Assembly (NCBI GenBank): GCA_015178975.1
Contig: WHVD01000061.1
Span: 124,001-188,000 of the forward strand
Origin: Hysterangium stoloniferum
Lineage: Eukaryota; Basidiomycota; Agaricomycetes; Hysterangiales; Hysterangiaceae
Length of the DNA: 64,000 nt
Direction: 5' to 3'
Shown here: one piece after another, positions 11,366-22,878 of the stretch
Numbering within the stretch: position 1 is the first letter of the stretch
How the letters are laid out: every line of letters starts with the position of its first letter
Notes under the pieces: model-generated
Databases searched by the model: none
Told to the model about the DNA's origin: nothing
The model's input: only the letters and a program-made list of their open reading frames with translations
Position numbers and translations under genes: made by a program

Positions 11366-11722
11366 TGTTAGGAACCTCATGTTTCAGGACCCTGCAACCT
11401 TTTCTCCCTCTGGCAATCCTCTGGCATCCTGACATCAGCATCCCCCACCATGTCAATTACCATTTTGGTCATTCTATTCCACTCCCATTGCAATGCTTTT
11501 CCATCATCCATTCTATGTGTATGCATTATTTGCCAACTCAAACTATTAGTATTCTTCTGTGCCTTGCATTTAATATCCTTCCACCCTTGTTCCATCACTT
11601 GCTTCTTTTGACCTGTTTGTCTTTTTACATCCATGATCCACCTCCCAATCATCTATCTCACTTTAGTATAAAAACCTCACCCTGTACTCTACTTATCTTC
11701 AGTTCAAATATCAACTTAGCTT
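11366..11722 (-). mobile_element. Truncated LTR, family C
   Basis: It begins TGTTAGGAACCTCATG. It reads on the minus strand like the LTR at 49405-50089, including the TCAAATATCAACTTAG segment near 11704. It stops there without the other LTR end. The long plus-strand frame 11365-11748 across it is incidental. Confidence 0.6.
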
Positions 11723-11792
11723 CCTCTTATTTGTTGGAATTTATTTGAATTTATTTAAATTTACTGGAATTGATTAGCCTTTTTTTGGAATG

Positions 11793-12826
11793 TGTTAGGA
11801 CTGGAAAACTTGCCAGGCTCCAGACCCCATCCTATATGCACCTGACTCTCTATATCGTACCCAAGGTACAGTTACAACTGGATTACCTGCCGGGACCCAC
11901 ACATCACCCTATATGCACCAGTTGTCAGACTCTGCCAGACCTTCACCTCAACCTGTCTATATCTAACACTGTGTGTCATGTACCAGTCCTCAGACTCTGC
12001 TGGACCTGCACATCAACGTGTTTATACCTGACTTTCTGTGCCCATCACCGGACTCCAACTGGACTCCCAGAACCCCTCTAACAGAGCATAGAACCCTGCT
12101 CCCATTATGGTCAAATAGTCTGTCATGTGTCTCATGTACCAGTCATCGGACTCCAGACTCCACCCTATATATGTACACCCGACACTCCATATCTCACAGA
12201 CCAGTCACCAGACTCTGACTGGACACCTGGAACTCCTCTAACAGAGCCCCATTCCCATTATGGTCTAATGACCTGTCTAGTTTGTTCTCCACTTCCATTC
12301 CATCCCATCCCATCCCGAATTCCCAATTTAGTATTTACTTGTTTCATTTATGTTTAATAGTTCTGCCCCTCATTGATACCAGATGTGGTATTATTACATT
12401 TCACAGTCTATATAAGTCTCCTATATTCATGTACTTAGAATCCAGTTTGAATCTCAAACTAGTTACACCCTGAATACATCCTGATCCAGTCTCAAGTCCT
12501 CTTGTCTGTCTGCACACTAGATTCCTGGAACTCCCACGGGAACTCCGGAATCTACATCTTCCTGTATGCATTCTGTCAGCTTGAAATATGGACACCTGAA
12601 TGAGTGTACGAGGGTGCAGCACATAAGCTGAAGCCAAGTCCACCTCAGCAGCAGTAACTTCTGGTAATTATTCTGATACCACACTCTTTGTACTAATATC
12701 CCTGGAAACTTCCCTGGACTTATTACCCAGGGACTCCATGGGACATTCCCAGAAAAGTGTGTTCGGAATAATTACTGGAAAATCTGCGGGACTTGAGGAT
12801 CCAGATCTTTGTTTTGGAACTTAACA
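11793..12826 (+). mobile_element. Solo LTR, family J, target duplication GAATG
   Basis: It starts TGTTAGGACTGGAAAAC and ends GGAACTTAACA, and is flanked by GAATG at 11788-11792 and 12827-12831. It matches in reverse complement the CpG-rich LTR at 40181-41241 over its whole length, so it is the decayed copy of that family. The shared motif is at about 12605-12633. Length is 1034 bp. Confidence 0.85.
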
Positions 12827-13095
12827 GAATGAAATTGAATTTGCTGGACTGTTTTGAGTTTGATGGTATACATATGTCTCAATCTCCTATAATTTTCCTC
12901 CAGCTGACAGAGTTGAGAGGAATTTAAAAATGCAGTAGGGATTCCAATACTTGCTGCACTCACAGATGCTTACAAGTTAGTGACTAAGTAGTGCCCATGG
13001 ACCCACCAATGCAAATTCATTTATATACAAGCCTGGAAAGCCTTGCTATGCTACAGGGCAGTCATTTTGTGACCTGCCCCACTGCTCACTATGGA
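12827..13095. other. Short unassigned gap
   Basis: 269 bp between two solo LTRs, CpG-poor, with no gene or second copy seen. Confidence 0.4.
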
Positions 13096-15276
13096 TGTTA
13101 AGATCTAAGCTAAAAAGGAGGAGGGGGGCTCTAGTTGGGGTGGCTGATGATAGTAACTAAGTCAATTGGGGGGCTGACAATAGAGATTGTACTAGTTGGG
13201 AGGTCTGACTCTATAAGTGTAGTAGAGTTTGGCTTCAACTTATGCATTATGCCCTCATACAAACTGTAAGGGTGCTCCAGTATTTCAAACAGAGTGAATA
13301 GTATGATAGAAGAAGAGATCAACACTTAGCTCAATTGACTGGAGGGCTGAATTACTAAGAGTCATGAGGTGAAGGATTGTGGCTTGCCAAAGACACCTTT
13401 GAGGATATTAGAATAGGAGTAATAGGACTGAGGACTAGAAGGGGGTAATCTAAGTCAATTTTCAAACTGAGGAAACTGTAGTATACATCAGAGAACTTTA
13501 TACTACAGAGAGATGGATGATTGGAGGGCTGATCAGAGAAGCAAGAGTGATGATGGGTCAGAAAGAAGTGGGGGAAGGAAATGGGGATGTAAACAAGACT
13601 AAATACAACATAGCAAGTATACTAAAGGTGTGAGGTGGCAAATGAGGTATGTATATACATGAAACAGTGATAGGGGAGTGAATGGAATGGAGATGGGACA
13701 GAAGGCTAAGGTGTTGGAATACAATGAAACAAGTGTCAAGGGCACCACAGGCAGTGCTACCATGAGTGGGGTACTGATAGTAGGATGACGGAGGGTTACA
13801 AGATGTTATGACCATGTCACAACCCAATGGTCCCTGATGATACTATCATCTGTCTGCACTTCAAGTTACTGGCCAAAGTCATCGTATCGGAAACCATCAG
13901 TAAACTGATACTGACATATACCCTCATGGCAATCAAACCCTGTTTACACCCCTGTCAAGTTATACTCGTACCATCTGGTTATGCTTTGATACATCCCTTT
14001 TTATTATGTTGATCCGTTCTACTCTATGTTTCACATATGCCCATATATACAGTACTTGTAGCTCTTGTACTATTCCCTTTTTCCGTAATCCCACTCTCAG
14101 ATAATCACGGCCTCTGATCTTACTGTAACCTTCCGGTTTCTAGTCAAGTCTATTTGTCAAATAGTATTTCCACTCTTCCTTTAGTTAGTAGTTTCTAGAT
14201 GCTGATAACTCGTATATACAGTGGGTCAAAAAACTGCCCCAATGTTTGTGCATTTTAGAAAGATTGATATTGCATGAAGGAATGACATTAGCAAACATTC
14301 TGAAAAACTCACATGATATACTAAAACATGTTGGCTCTCTACCAACTTAAGAAATCATGTGATTCCAATCAAAACCCATTGCTCAATAAATCAAACAAAA
14401 TAATCACTCATTGAGGCAGTTTTTTGACCCTCTATTATTTTACAATCTAATACTTTGTATGATCCCCCTTTGCCTTTAAAACTGCCTGTATCCTCCTAGG
14501 CATGCTTTCCAGTAGCTTCTGGCATGTCTCTGGTGGTATTTCAGTCCACTCCTTTGCCACCCTGTCCCATAATTCATATACTCCTTTGGGTGGTATGTCA
14601 TATTGTTGGAGGTGTTGCCAGAGGTGTTCATGGGATTTAGATCAGGGGATTGGGCAGGCCACTTCATGGGAATGATGTTATTGTCAGAAAACCACTTGTC
14701 TGCCTTTTTTGAGATATGTTTTGGATCATTGTCCTGTTGTTACGACCATGTCGCAACCCTATCGGTCCCCAAGGTTATCACCACTTATCAACAATTCAAG
14801 TTACTATTCAAGTCACCACATTGGAAACCATCTGTGAGGAGTATGCTTTTACCACAGTTTCATGGTGGTAAAACACTCCTTTTATTTCATTTATATTTTA
14901 CACATTTTATTTATATTTTTCTATCTTTTATATTCTTCGAATATTGCTTATTTCATTAGTTTGAAGCATTGTGTATACTTGTGGGTGCACTCGGCACCAA
15001 ATAGAACTAAGACACACTTTAACCCAAGAACCACCACTCGTAAGACATAAACTAGGTCTACTACGAGTGGTGATCAGGGTAACGTGTCAGCTACCATATA
15101 GGTAGCATTATCTGAACTACTGAACACTTCTGGCCTCGAACTATAACAGTTGAGGCCTCCACTTGAACCATCGCACTCGTTGACTCCTTCGTCATCTCAT
15201 GCTCTTTCTCTCACTTTCTCTTATATTGCACCGAATAGGTCAATATTCTTCCTTTCTACTCATTTCTTCATATATA

Positions 15277-15488
15277 CAGTAGGCAACAAAACCCTTACAA
15301 TGTTTTGTACTTTTTGAAAGACATGGCTATTCCTCCAGAAATAAATTCTGTAAAATGCCGAAAATATTATGTAATATACTTCAACATCATACCTTCCAGA
15401 AATGCACAGCCACAAGGCACCACATCCTTATTTGTAAGTCCACATCACACACAAACCAATAGCTCATTGTAAGGGTTTTGTTGCACAC
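15277..15488 (+). repeat. Left terminal inverted repeat of Tc1 element A
   Basis: Pairs with 16665-16877. The outer end has CAACAAAACCCTTACAATG and the inner end has its reverse complement, so each terminal repeat contains two inverted binding-site-like sequences about 170 bp apart. This resembles the two-site ends of IR/DR Tc1 elements, but the inner site is inverted. Confidence 0.85.
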
Positions 15489-15621
15489 ATTTTTAAAGTT
15501 CAAAATGGGTCCTAGTCACATGACTTTGCTTATAAAGTTCAACAAAGTCATGTGACCACTCTTCCTCAATGTATATAAGATGAAAGCAACCAGTTGGAAT
15601 CCCACAATCATCCTACTCACA

Positions 15622-16638
15622 ATGAAAAAGCTCTCCTCTAGCCAAATCCAACATGTTCTTACTCTAATTGACTCTGGCATTTCTGGAGCTCAAATATGTT
15701 ACCAAACTCATCTCAGCAGTGCCACCATCAGTCATATTCACTCTGAGCATTGCCCTGACCTCCCCAAATGCTCTGGTGGCCATTCTACAAAGCTTACCAC
15801 AGCCAATATTGCCTATGCTAGAAGAATAATTTGCATGGGGAAGGTTGATAATGCCACACAGGCAACCAAGAAACTTATAGACATCATCAACACTCCTATT
15901 ACTTCCCAAACAGTGCGTCACCACCTCAAAACCATAGGCATGAGGGCTGTGGTAAAGAGAAAAAGGCCACTTCTCAAACCTCATCATCGGAAATTTCGAT
16001 TGGAGTTTGCAGAAAGGCATTTGGAATGGACCCTGGAGGACTGGAAGAGGGTCATATGGTCTGATGAGACTAAGATTAATAGGCTGGGATCAGATGGAAG
16101 GAAAAATGTGTGGAAAAATGTGGGTGAGGGGTTAAATGATAGGTTAGTAGAGGGAACAGTCAAGTTTGGAGGAGGAAACCTGATGATGTGGGGATGCATG
16201 GGCTGGGCTGGGGTTGGGTTTGCAACCAAAATTGATGGGAGGATGGATGCTGAGCTTTATGTGGAGATCCTGGATGATGAACTCCAGCAAACCCTCAAAT
16301 ATTACAACAAAACAGTGGCTGCCATTGTGTTTCAACAAGACAATGACCCCAAACACACCAGCAAAAAGGCCCAGAAATGGTTCACTGACTATGATGTTAC
16401 AGTCCTCAAGTGGCCTGCACAATCTCCTGACATGAATCCTATTGAACATCTGTGGAATCATGTCAAAAAGAAGCTGGGGGAGTATGAACAGCCTGCAAAT
16501 AGTGTTCATGAACTGTGGGAGAGGGTGCAGAAGGTGTGGGAAGAGATTCCAAAGGAGGAGTGTCAGAAGCTTATTGAGAGTATGCCTAGAAGACTTGCAG
16601 CAGTGATTAGAGCAAAGGGGGGCCATACTAAATACTAA
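15622..16638 (+). CDS. Tc1 transposase (DD34E-type), intact
   Basis: A single-exon frame; an upstream in-frame ATG at 15580 would add 14 residues, but MKKLSSSQIQ at 15622 is the natural start of the DNA-binding region. Order of parts: paired helix-turn-helix region (about residues 1-115, with VRHHLKTIGM), LEFAERHLEWTLEDWKRVIW, WSDETK with catalytic Asp 1, GGGNLMMWGCMGW, FQQDNDPKHTSKKAQKWF with Asp 2, and WPAQSPDMNPIEHLWNH with the Glu 34 residues further on. About 338 residues is normal for Tc1. It cuts and pastes its own element at TA sites. The frame on the opposite strand (16144-16626) is a shadow. Confidence 0.93.
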   Translation: MKKLSSSQIQHVLTLIDSGISGAQICYQTHLSSATISHIHSEHCPDLPKCSGGHSTKLTTANIAYARRIICMGKVDNATQATKKLIDIINTPITSQTVRHHLKTIGMRAVVKRKRPLLKPHHRKFRLEFAERHLEWTLEDWKRVIWSDETKINRLGSDGRKNVWKNVGEGLNDRLVEGTVKFGGGNLMMWGCMGWAGVGFATKIDGRMDAELYVEILDDELQQTLKYYNKTVAAIVFQQDNDPKHTSKKAQKWFTDYDVTVLKWPAQSPDMNPIEHLWNHVKKKLGEYEQPANSVHELWERVQKVWEEIPKEECQKLIESMPRRLAAVIRAKGGHTKY

Positions 16639-16664
16639 TTTCTTGTAATAATAGTCTCAAAATA

Positions 16665-16877
16665 GTGTGCAACAAAACCCTTACAATGAGCTATTGGTTT
16701 GTGTGTGATGTGGACTTACCAAATAAGGACATGGTGCCTTGTGGCTGTACATTTCTGGAAGGTATGATGTTGAAGTATATTACATAATATTTTCAGCAAT
16801 TTACAGAATTTATTTCTGGAGGAATAGCCATGTCTTTCAAAAAGTGCAAAACATTGTAAGGGTTTTGTTGCCTACTG
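16665..16877 (-). repeat. Right terminal inverted repeat of Tc1 element A
   Basis: Inverted partner of 15277-15488. Differences are few (for example ATTTACAG versus ATTCTGTAAAATGC context changes), which indicates a recent insertion. It starts 27 bp after the transposase stop. Confidence 0.85.
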
Positions 16878-19464
16878 TAGAACGGTCTGAACTTCTACCA
16901 CTCTTCACACCATCAGCCCCCGAAGCTATCGTATGCTTTCGCGATGATCAAACTCTGTTTACGCCCATGTCAAAATATACTCGTATTATCTGGTTAAACT
17001 TTTGATATGTCCCTTTTATTATGTTGATCTGTTCTATCCTATGTTTCACATATGTCTATCTATATTTGTAGTCCTCGAACTATTTCCTTTTACCGTAATT
17101 CTGCTCTCGGTTATCATCAGCCTCCGAACTAATCATAAATTTCCCGTTCCTAGTCAAGCTTATTGTTAATACCATTTTCCGCCTTTCTCCCTGTTAGTAT
17201 TTTCTAGATGCCTGTTACTTGTATATGAACCCGCTGTAGTTGTAGTTACTAGGCAATCAGAATATCGACTCAGAATACCCTCATAAGTCTGTAACAGTCT
17301 CATACTAAGGATCCCCTCATCCGCCTTCGCATGTGCTCGCCCACTCCCAGCCCGACCCCTTGGCCTGACACTCGACTTGTCCTTCGGTCCCGATCAGTAT
17401 CTTGCCAAAAGGAACTCTTTAGGATTAGTCTTCGCCCGTCCAAAATTTAAGAACACACTATGGATATTTGCAAGGGCGCAGCACATAAGCTGAAGCCAAG
17501 TCCTTCCAATCGGTCCCTGTCAGCCACCGACATTAGTCAGTTTTCAGTTCTTAACACCTGTTGGAAGTACCACTTATCCTCAGCCATCTCCAAACTTTCA
17601 ATTCTCTCCTCCACTCCCTCCTCCAAAATCTCACAATACTGCACTGCATCCATGTTCCTCTGCACCTCTATCAGCTTCCCCACCCCATTCCAGCCCATAC
17701 ACCCCCAAACCATCAAGTTATTCCCCCCTCTATGTATGTTTGACAGTTGGTATGGTGGTCCTGTCTGATACTGGTTCCCCTTGTTGCTTCCAAACATATA
17801 CCTTCCCATCTGACCCAATCCTATTGATTTTTGTCTCATCAGTCCACAACACCCTCTTCCAGTCCTCCAAAGTCCAATTTTCATGACATTGGGCAAACTT
17901 TAGATGTTGCTGATGATGAGACCCCTTGAGCATAGGGACTTTCTTCTTTGTTACTGACCTAAAGCCAGCTTCCTTCAACACATTCCTAACAGTCTAAGGA
18001 GTGACAGAGGTAGATATGATGGAATTTATGAATTGGGTGGCTTGGACAGCATTGTCAAGCTTCCCAGAGCTGATTTGATGGATAATTGACTGTTATCATA
18101 AGGGAAAAGCTTGGAAGGACAGCCACCAGGATGATTTCCTTTATCCCCCTCTACCTCCCTACTGATCCTGCCAATAGTACCCTTCCCCAGGCCAGTCCTA
18201 GCTTGAATTTTATTAGAATAAACTGCAAGCCTGGGGAGCAAGTTGAATGACTCTCTATGTAGGGCAGAGAATGCGACTTAGATAGAGCGGTGTAGAAATA
18301 AACCGATGCTATAACTAGGCTTCCAGTTGAGGTTTCTACTCCTCAACTGGGGCTAACTATATACTATATTACATGGTTAGTGCATGGGTCTGTGCTCACA
18401 AGGAACTCGGAACTCCGTCACTAAACTAATAATACTATCACAGAAGTCCATGAACCGGTGATAACCTAAGCAGTTACAATACAAGGTATGAGGTTATACT
18501 AATAGATGATACCTCATATTTCAACAAATTTGATGATGGGAATACCCCTCATTGAGGAGAGAAACAACAGAAGAATGCTTTTCAGTAGAGATGGATTTCA
18601 TAGTGGTGGTAAGGAGTCAAGGAGATGAATGAACAAAGTTCAACATGCCAAATTGATACAAATAAGGTCACATGACATGTTGATGATTCACATGACCCAC
18701 TCCTACCTTAATACTGGTGTGTAACATTGAAAATCAGAGAAAATAATAGAGGGTCAAAAAACTGCCCCAATAAGTGATTATTTTATTTTATTTATTGAGA
18801 AATGAGTTTTGATTGGAATCACATGATTTCTTAAGTTGGTAGATAGCCAACATGTTCTAGCATATCATGTGAATATTTCAGAATTTTTGCTGATGTCATT
18901 CCTTCACACAATATCAATCTTTCTAAAATGTACAAACATTGGGGCAGTTTTTTGACCCACTGTAAACCTGCTGTAAATGTAGTTACTAGGTAATCAGAAT
19001 ATTGACTCAGAACACTTGTATACCTCTCTCATAGTCCCACTCTAAGTATCCACTCCCACCTTCGCTTGCACTCGCTCACTCTCGGTCTCTGACCCTCTGA
19101 CTTCCAACTATCCTTCAGTTTCTGATTGGTGACTTACTGAGAGGATTATTCAATAGGACTTAGTTTTCTGTCTGCCCAAAATTTAAGGACACCCTATGGT
19201 AACTTGCGAGGGTGCAGCACATAAGCTGAAGCCAAGTCCTTCCGTTTGGTCCCCGTCATCTTCCAACATCAGTCAGTTTTCTGTTTTTAACACAAGACTA
19301 ACAACAGCTCGTGGGGGTCCAGAATGATGGGGGTCTTAACAATGGGCTCCAGCTTGTTGGGAGGTGAAGCCCCCCAAACCCCCCCTATGTCAACAACTCT
19401 TAAGTATTTCTGAGGCCCATTGCTTTAAAATGGAAATTGTGTTAGAACAAAAATTGTGTTAGAA

Positions 19465-19888
19465 TGTTAGTATCCCAATCATCTTGGATCCCTCCAGGCC
19501 ACTTTAGCCTCGTAACCATCTGTCATCCCACTATCAGTACCCCCACTCATGGTAGCACTGCCTGTGGTGCCTCTGACACTTGTTTCATTGTATCATAGCA
19601 CCTTAGCCTTCCATTCCCCCATCACCATTCCACATATATATACCATTTGCCACCTCACACCTTTTTAGTATACTTTGCTATGCTGTATTTAGTCTTGTTT
19701 ACATCCTTATTTCCTTTCCCCACTTCCTTTTGACCCATCATCACTCTCGCTTCTCTGATTGGCCCTCTGATCATCCATCTCCCTGTAGTATAATGTTCTT
19801 TCATGTATGCTACAGTTTCCTTAGTTCAAAAATTAACTTAGATTACCCCCTTCTAGTTCTCAGTCCTATTACTCCTATTCTAATACTG
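19465..19888 (-). mobile_element. Truncated LTR, family C, inverted relative to the 13-kb copy
   Basis: It starts TGTTAGTATCCCAATC. It reads as the reverse complement of 13405-13800 (for example CACTATCAGTACCCCCACTCATGG against CCATGAGTGGGGTACTGATAGT). It stops near 19888, where the older sequence resumes, so about 310 bp of the LTR are missing. Confidence 0.65.
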
Positions 19889-20420
19889 TAATGTATTTAG
19901 GGGTTTCTCTTAGATAGCTCAATATACATATGCTATAGTGTCACAGAGCTTCAACAATAAAATAAGCAAAGGTCCAGTAATTTAAATACTGATAGATTAA
20001 TTAGTTGCACTATTAAGCTTAAACAACTAAAATCAATGCTTATTTTGATTATTGAAAGGTTCAATAGAAAATATATGACTCTTTTAGCAAATAAACAGCT
20101 ATTCCTTGAGAATAGGGGCTAGAAGCTGAGTATATGCACAGTAACTTAGCAGAGACTTGATATAAAGCTTCGGTTTCTTGTATGCTTATTTGTAACTATT
20201 AATAGATATTTAACAAGGAGTTAAATATTTTATTAATAGAGAAAATAATTTGTATTGGATTTCTTGCGTGCTTGTACTTGATTAATTCACTAACTTAGGT
20301 ATGGGCCTTGAATAATCTGGCAGGGATTTCAGTAAGGATACGTTTAGGTTTACTATGTATTGAATAAGCCTAAAGGGTAGCTGTGAGGCTGGGGAACTTA
20401 GATGATTAGCTAAGTTCAAA
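19889..20420. other. AT-rich spacer
   Basis: AT-rich DNA with short runs such as TTAATAG repeated (20205 and 20235). No open frame, terminal repeats or second copy were noticed. It precedes the decayed DDE transposase and may be its 5' flank. Confidence 0.35.
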
Positions 20421-21246
20421 AGTTGCTGCAGTTTTGGTTGATCCTGGTTACCCATGATGAGTCCATGTTCTACAAGAATGACTGCTGCAAAATGCTCTGG
20501 ATCAACAACAATACCAAGGCAGTGGCAAAGAAGAAAGGTGAGGGCCAGTCAATCATGGTGTCTGAACTTTTTAACATTGGAATGGGGTCAGCTAAAGAGT
20601 GGAGATGAGTGAGAATTTATCTTGTTGATACTGACATCTGTGGGACTCACCTTGCAAAAAAGTGAAGCTCGTGTGTTTTTCAAAGCAAGGAAGAACAGGG
20701 ATGGATACTTTGACACTGATGATCTGCTTCAACAAGTCAAGAATGCCATCAATATTTTCAAATCAAAGACAAATGGGTTTGTTACTGGCCTTTTCCTATT
20801 CAACAATGCTCCTGATGCTTATTCATCACAGAAAATGCCTAAAGGTCCCCATCCAACTTGGTGGCACTACAAGGATGGTCCCAAAATGCAATTGACAAAT
20901 TTCGGGGTTGATAACACACCTCAAGACTTTTACTTCACAGACAACCACCCAGCAATGCCTGGATGGTTCAAAGGGATGGAAGTTATTATCCATGAATGGG
21001 GACTTTGGCTGCAGAAAGGACTGAACATGCAATGTGAAGGGTTCAAGTGTGAGGCAGGGAAAACTGATTGTTGTTGGCATCGGTTATTATTCACACAGCC
21101 CAACTTTGAGAATCAGATGTCTCACCTGGAAGAATTTATCATATCCTGGAGTCACATCTGTGATTTCTATCCCAAGTACCACTGTGAGCTCAACTTCATC
21201 AAGCAGTACTGGGGAGCTGCAAAGCTGATCTATAGGACCAGCCCAA

Positions 21247-22878
21247 TGTTAAGTTGCATATACAGAGCTTATTGGAGGGTTTCCAGAGAAACCTGCAGGA
21301 AAGCCAGTAGGACTTGGCTTCAGCTTATAGGCTGTGCCCTCACGAGATCGTCTTGTCCAATTTCAAATGGGCAGATGGGAATTCCAGGGAGTTGAGATAG
21401 ATAAGTCAGAGGTCGAGTGATACATAGATGGGTCAGAGCCCATGGGCTCGATGAGTAAGAGCAGTGTGTTTCAAAGAGGAGTTTAGAGTGGAAAATATAC
21501 TTGAGATTACTGGGGTGAATCTAAGCTGATTTTCTGACTGGATTGTATGTACAACATCTGCCAGACTATATAAACTGTGGAATGAATAACATACCAAATC
21601 CAGTAATAATGAAAACTAAACTAGCAAACATGAAACAAGATAAATAAACACCAAACTTGGTGTTAGGAATGGAATGGAGCAGAGTGGAGTCCAAATTGTG
21701 ACAGGTTGTAAAACCATAACAGGAATGGGGCAGGAGTGGAGTCCGAATCATTGTTACAACCGGAAATCCCGCCAGACTCCGGGCACTAACTCCAGGCACT
21801 AACTTATACGCACCCGCACCCTACATGCACCCATTATCAGTTTACCGGAATTCCCACCGGACTCTGTACGTCAGACTTGTCTATGTTCGTCTTCGTTACA
21901 TTGTGTTTCAGTCACCGGAAAACCCACCGGACTCCGTCTCTGTCTATTTCCGACCTCATCCCGCACATCAGTCACCGGACCCCGCTCAGAATACCCGTCA
22001 TCCCTCTAACTGAGCCCCGTTCCCGTTTTAGTCAAATGACCTGTCACAATTCAGACTCCGCTCCCGCTCCATTTCCCATTATGGTTTATGATTTGTTACT
22101 ATTCAGACTCCGCTCCATTCCATCCCATTCCTAACACCAATTTGGTGTTTACTATTCCCGTTTTATGTTTTGCTCGTTTCGTTTCATTATTACTGGATTC
22201 GGTATGACATTCACTCCACGGTCTATTTAAACTGGCAGATGTTGTACATACAATTCAGTCAGAAAATCGGCTTAGATTCCCCCCAGTAATCTAATACATT
22301 TTCCGCTCTAAAACCCTACTTGAATCACACCACTCGCACTAGTCGGAGCCCACGGGCTCCGGCGCATCTATGTATCTCTCTCACCGCTCACGACCTCTCA
22401 ACCCACAACCTCCAACCTATGACCTCTCGACCACGACCCCCACCCAGACTCCCTGGGATTCCCGTCTGCCTGTCTGAAATTGGACAACACGATCTAGCGA
22501 GGGCGCAGCCTATAAGCTGAAGCCAAGTCCTACCGGATATTCCACGGGTTTCTCCAGAGACCCACCCTGCATGTATCCTAACAATCATGACAGGTCATTT
22601 GACCATAACGGAAATGGGGCTCAGTTAGAGAGCTGATAGGTTTTCTGAGTGGGGTCCAGTGACTGGTGCGTGGGACAGGGTCAGAGATAGACATGGATGG
22701 AGTCCGGTGGGTATTCCGGTGACTGATACATACATATATGAAGTAATGAGGGTCGAGCGTGGACAGGTCTGACATACAGAGTCCAGTGGGTTTTCCAGTA
22801 AACTGATAATTGGTGCATGTAGGGTGTGGGTGCATATAAGTTAGTGCCTGGAGTCTGGCGGGATTTCTGGTTGTAACA
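21247..22878 (-). mobile_element. Solo LTR, family D (outer, minus orientation), target duplication CCCAA
   Basis: On the plus strand it starts TGTTAAGTTGCATA and ends GGTTGTAACA. CCCAA is at 21242-21246 and 22879-22883. Its body is 21247-21746 plus 22589-22878, about 795 bp. It interrupts the DDE transposase remnant and is itself split by a younger family D LTR in the opposite orientation. Confidence 0.85.
21752..22583 (+). mobile_element. Solo LTR, family D (inner, plus orientation), target duplication ATCAT
   Basis: It starts TGTTACAACCGGAAATCCC and ends ATGTATCCTAACA. ATCAT is at 21747-21751 and 22584-22588. 832 bp, with many CpG sites kept, so younger than the D copy around it. The shared LTR motif (GCAGCCTATAAGCTG) lies at about 22506-22520. 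Confidence 0.9.

Larger units (their letters stand above)
15277..16877 (+). mobile_element. Intact Tc1/mariner element A
   Basis: 1601 bp from CAGTAGGCAACAAAACCC to GGGTTTTGTTGCCTACTG, with TA on both sides (15275-15276, 16878-16879). It has long terminal inverted repeats of about 212 bp and one uninterrupted transposase frame. It is the innermost and so youngest of five nested insertions. Everything a Tc1-type element needs in cis is visible, so it may still be able to move. Confidence 0.93.
14738..17556 (+). mobile_element. Solo LTR, family A (inner copy), target duplication CCTGT
   Basis: It starts TGTTACGACCATGTCGC and ends CAGTTCTTAACA. CCTGT is at 14733-14737 and 17557-17561. Without the Tc1 element inside it (15277-16877) the LTR is about 1.2 kb. 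It keeps many CpG sites. The shared LTR motif is at about 17474-17502, 54-80 bp from its end. It is inserted in the transposase gene of Tc1 element B. Confidence 0.9.
14476..18241 (-). pseudogene. Tc1/mariner transposase B, split by an LTR insertion
   Basis: Right of the insertion (17562-18241) the minus strand encodes the helix-turn-helix part, then WTLEDWKRVLWTDETKINRI with the first catalytic Asp, then GGNNLMVWGCMGWNGVG. To the left (14476-14737) it encodes the second catalytic region (DNDPKH), KWPAQSPDLNP and the C-terminus. The third acidic residue region after NP has changed (NPM..., where the intact enzyme has NPIEHLW). The break falls just before the second Asp, at the CCTGT target. 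Frameshifts also separate the N-terminal pieces. It is not functional. Confidence 0.85.
14219..18962 (-). mobile_element. Tc1/mariner element B (dead), TA duplication
   Basis: It begins CAGTGGGTCAAAAAACTGCC and ends GGCAGTTTTTTGACCCACTG, with TA on both sides (14217-14218, 18963-18964). Terminal inverted repeats are about 215 bp (14219-14432 and about 18745-18962). Each repeat carries a second, inward-facing copy of the end sequence, as in element A. The transposase gene lies on the minus strand and is split by a family A solo LTR at 14738-17556. Confidence 0.85.
13804..19292 (+). mobile_element. Solo LTR, family A (outer copy), target duplication CAAGA
   Basis: It starts TGTTATGACCATGTCAC and ends CTGTTTTTAACA. 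CAAGA occurs at 13799-13803 and 19293-19297. Its two halves (13804-14218 and 18963-19292) align with the inner family A copy at 14738-17556, which shows where the Tc1 element split it. CpG sites are fewer than in the inner copy, as expected for an older insertion. Confidence 0.85.
13096..19341 (-). mobile_element. Solo LTR, family C, outermost of five nested insertions
   Basis: Its own sequence is 13096-13803 and 19293-19341, starting TGTTAAGATC and ending GGGTCTTAACA. Flanks are ATGGA (13091-13095) and ATGGG (19342-19346), a 5-bp duplication with one transition. The left part matches the family C LTR at 49405-50089, including the motif variant CAACTTATG at 13231. It is split by the family A LTR starting at 13804. 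Confidence 0.75.

Noticed and set aside
11365..12357. Plus-strand frames of 76-127 codons rich in Ser, His, Leu, Pro
   Set aside because: They lie across solo LTRs with clear ends and target duplications; composition follows the CT-rich LTR strand.
16144..16626. 160-codon minus-strand frame across the Tc1 transposase
   Set aside because: Shadow of an intact transposase frame; no domain.
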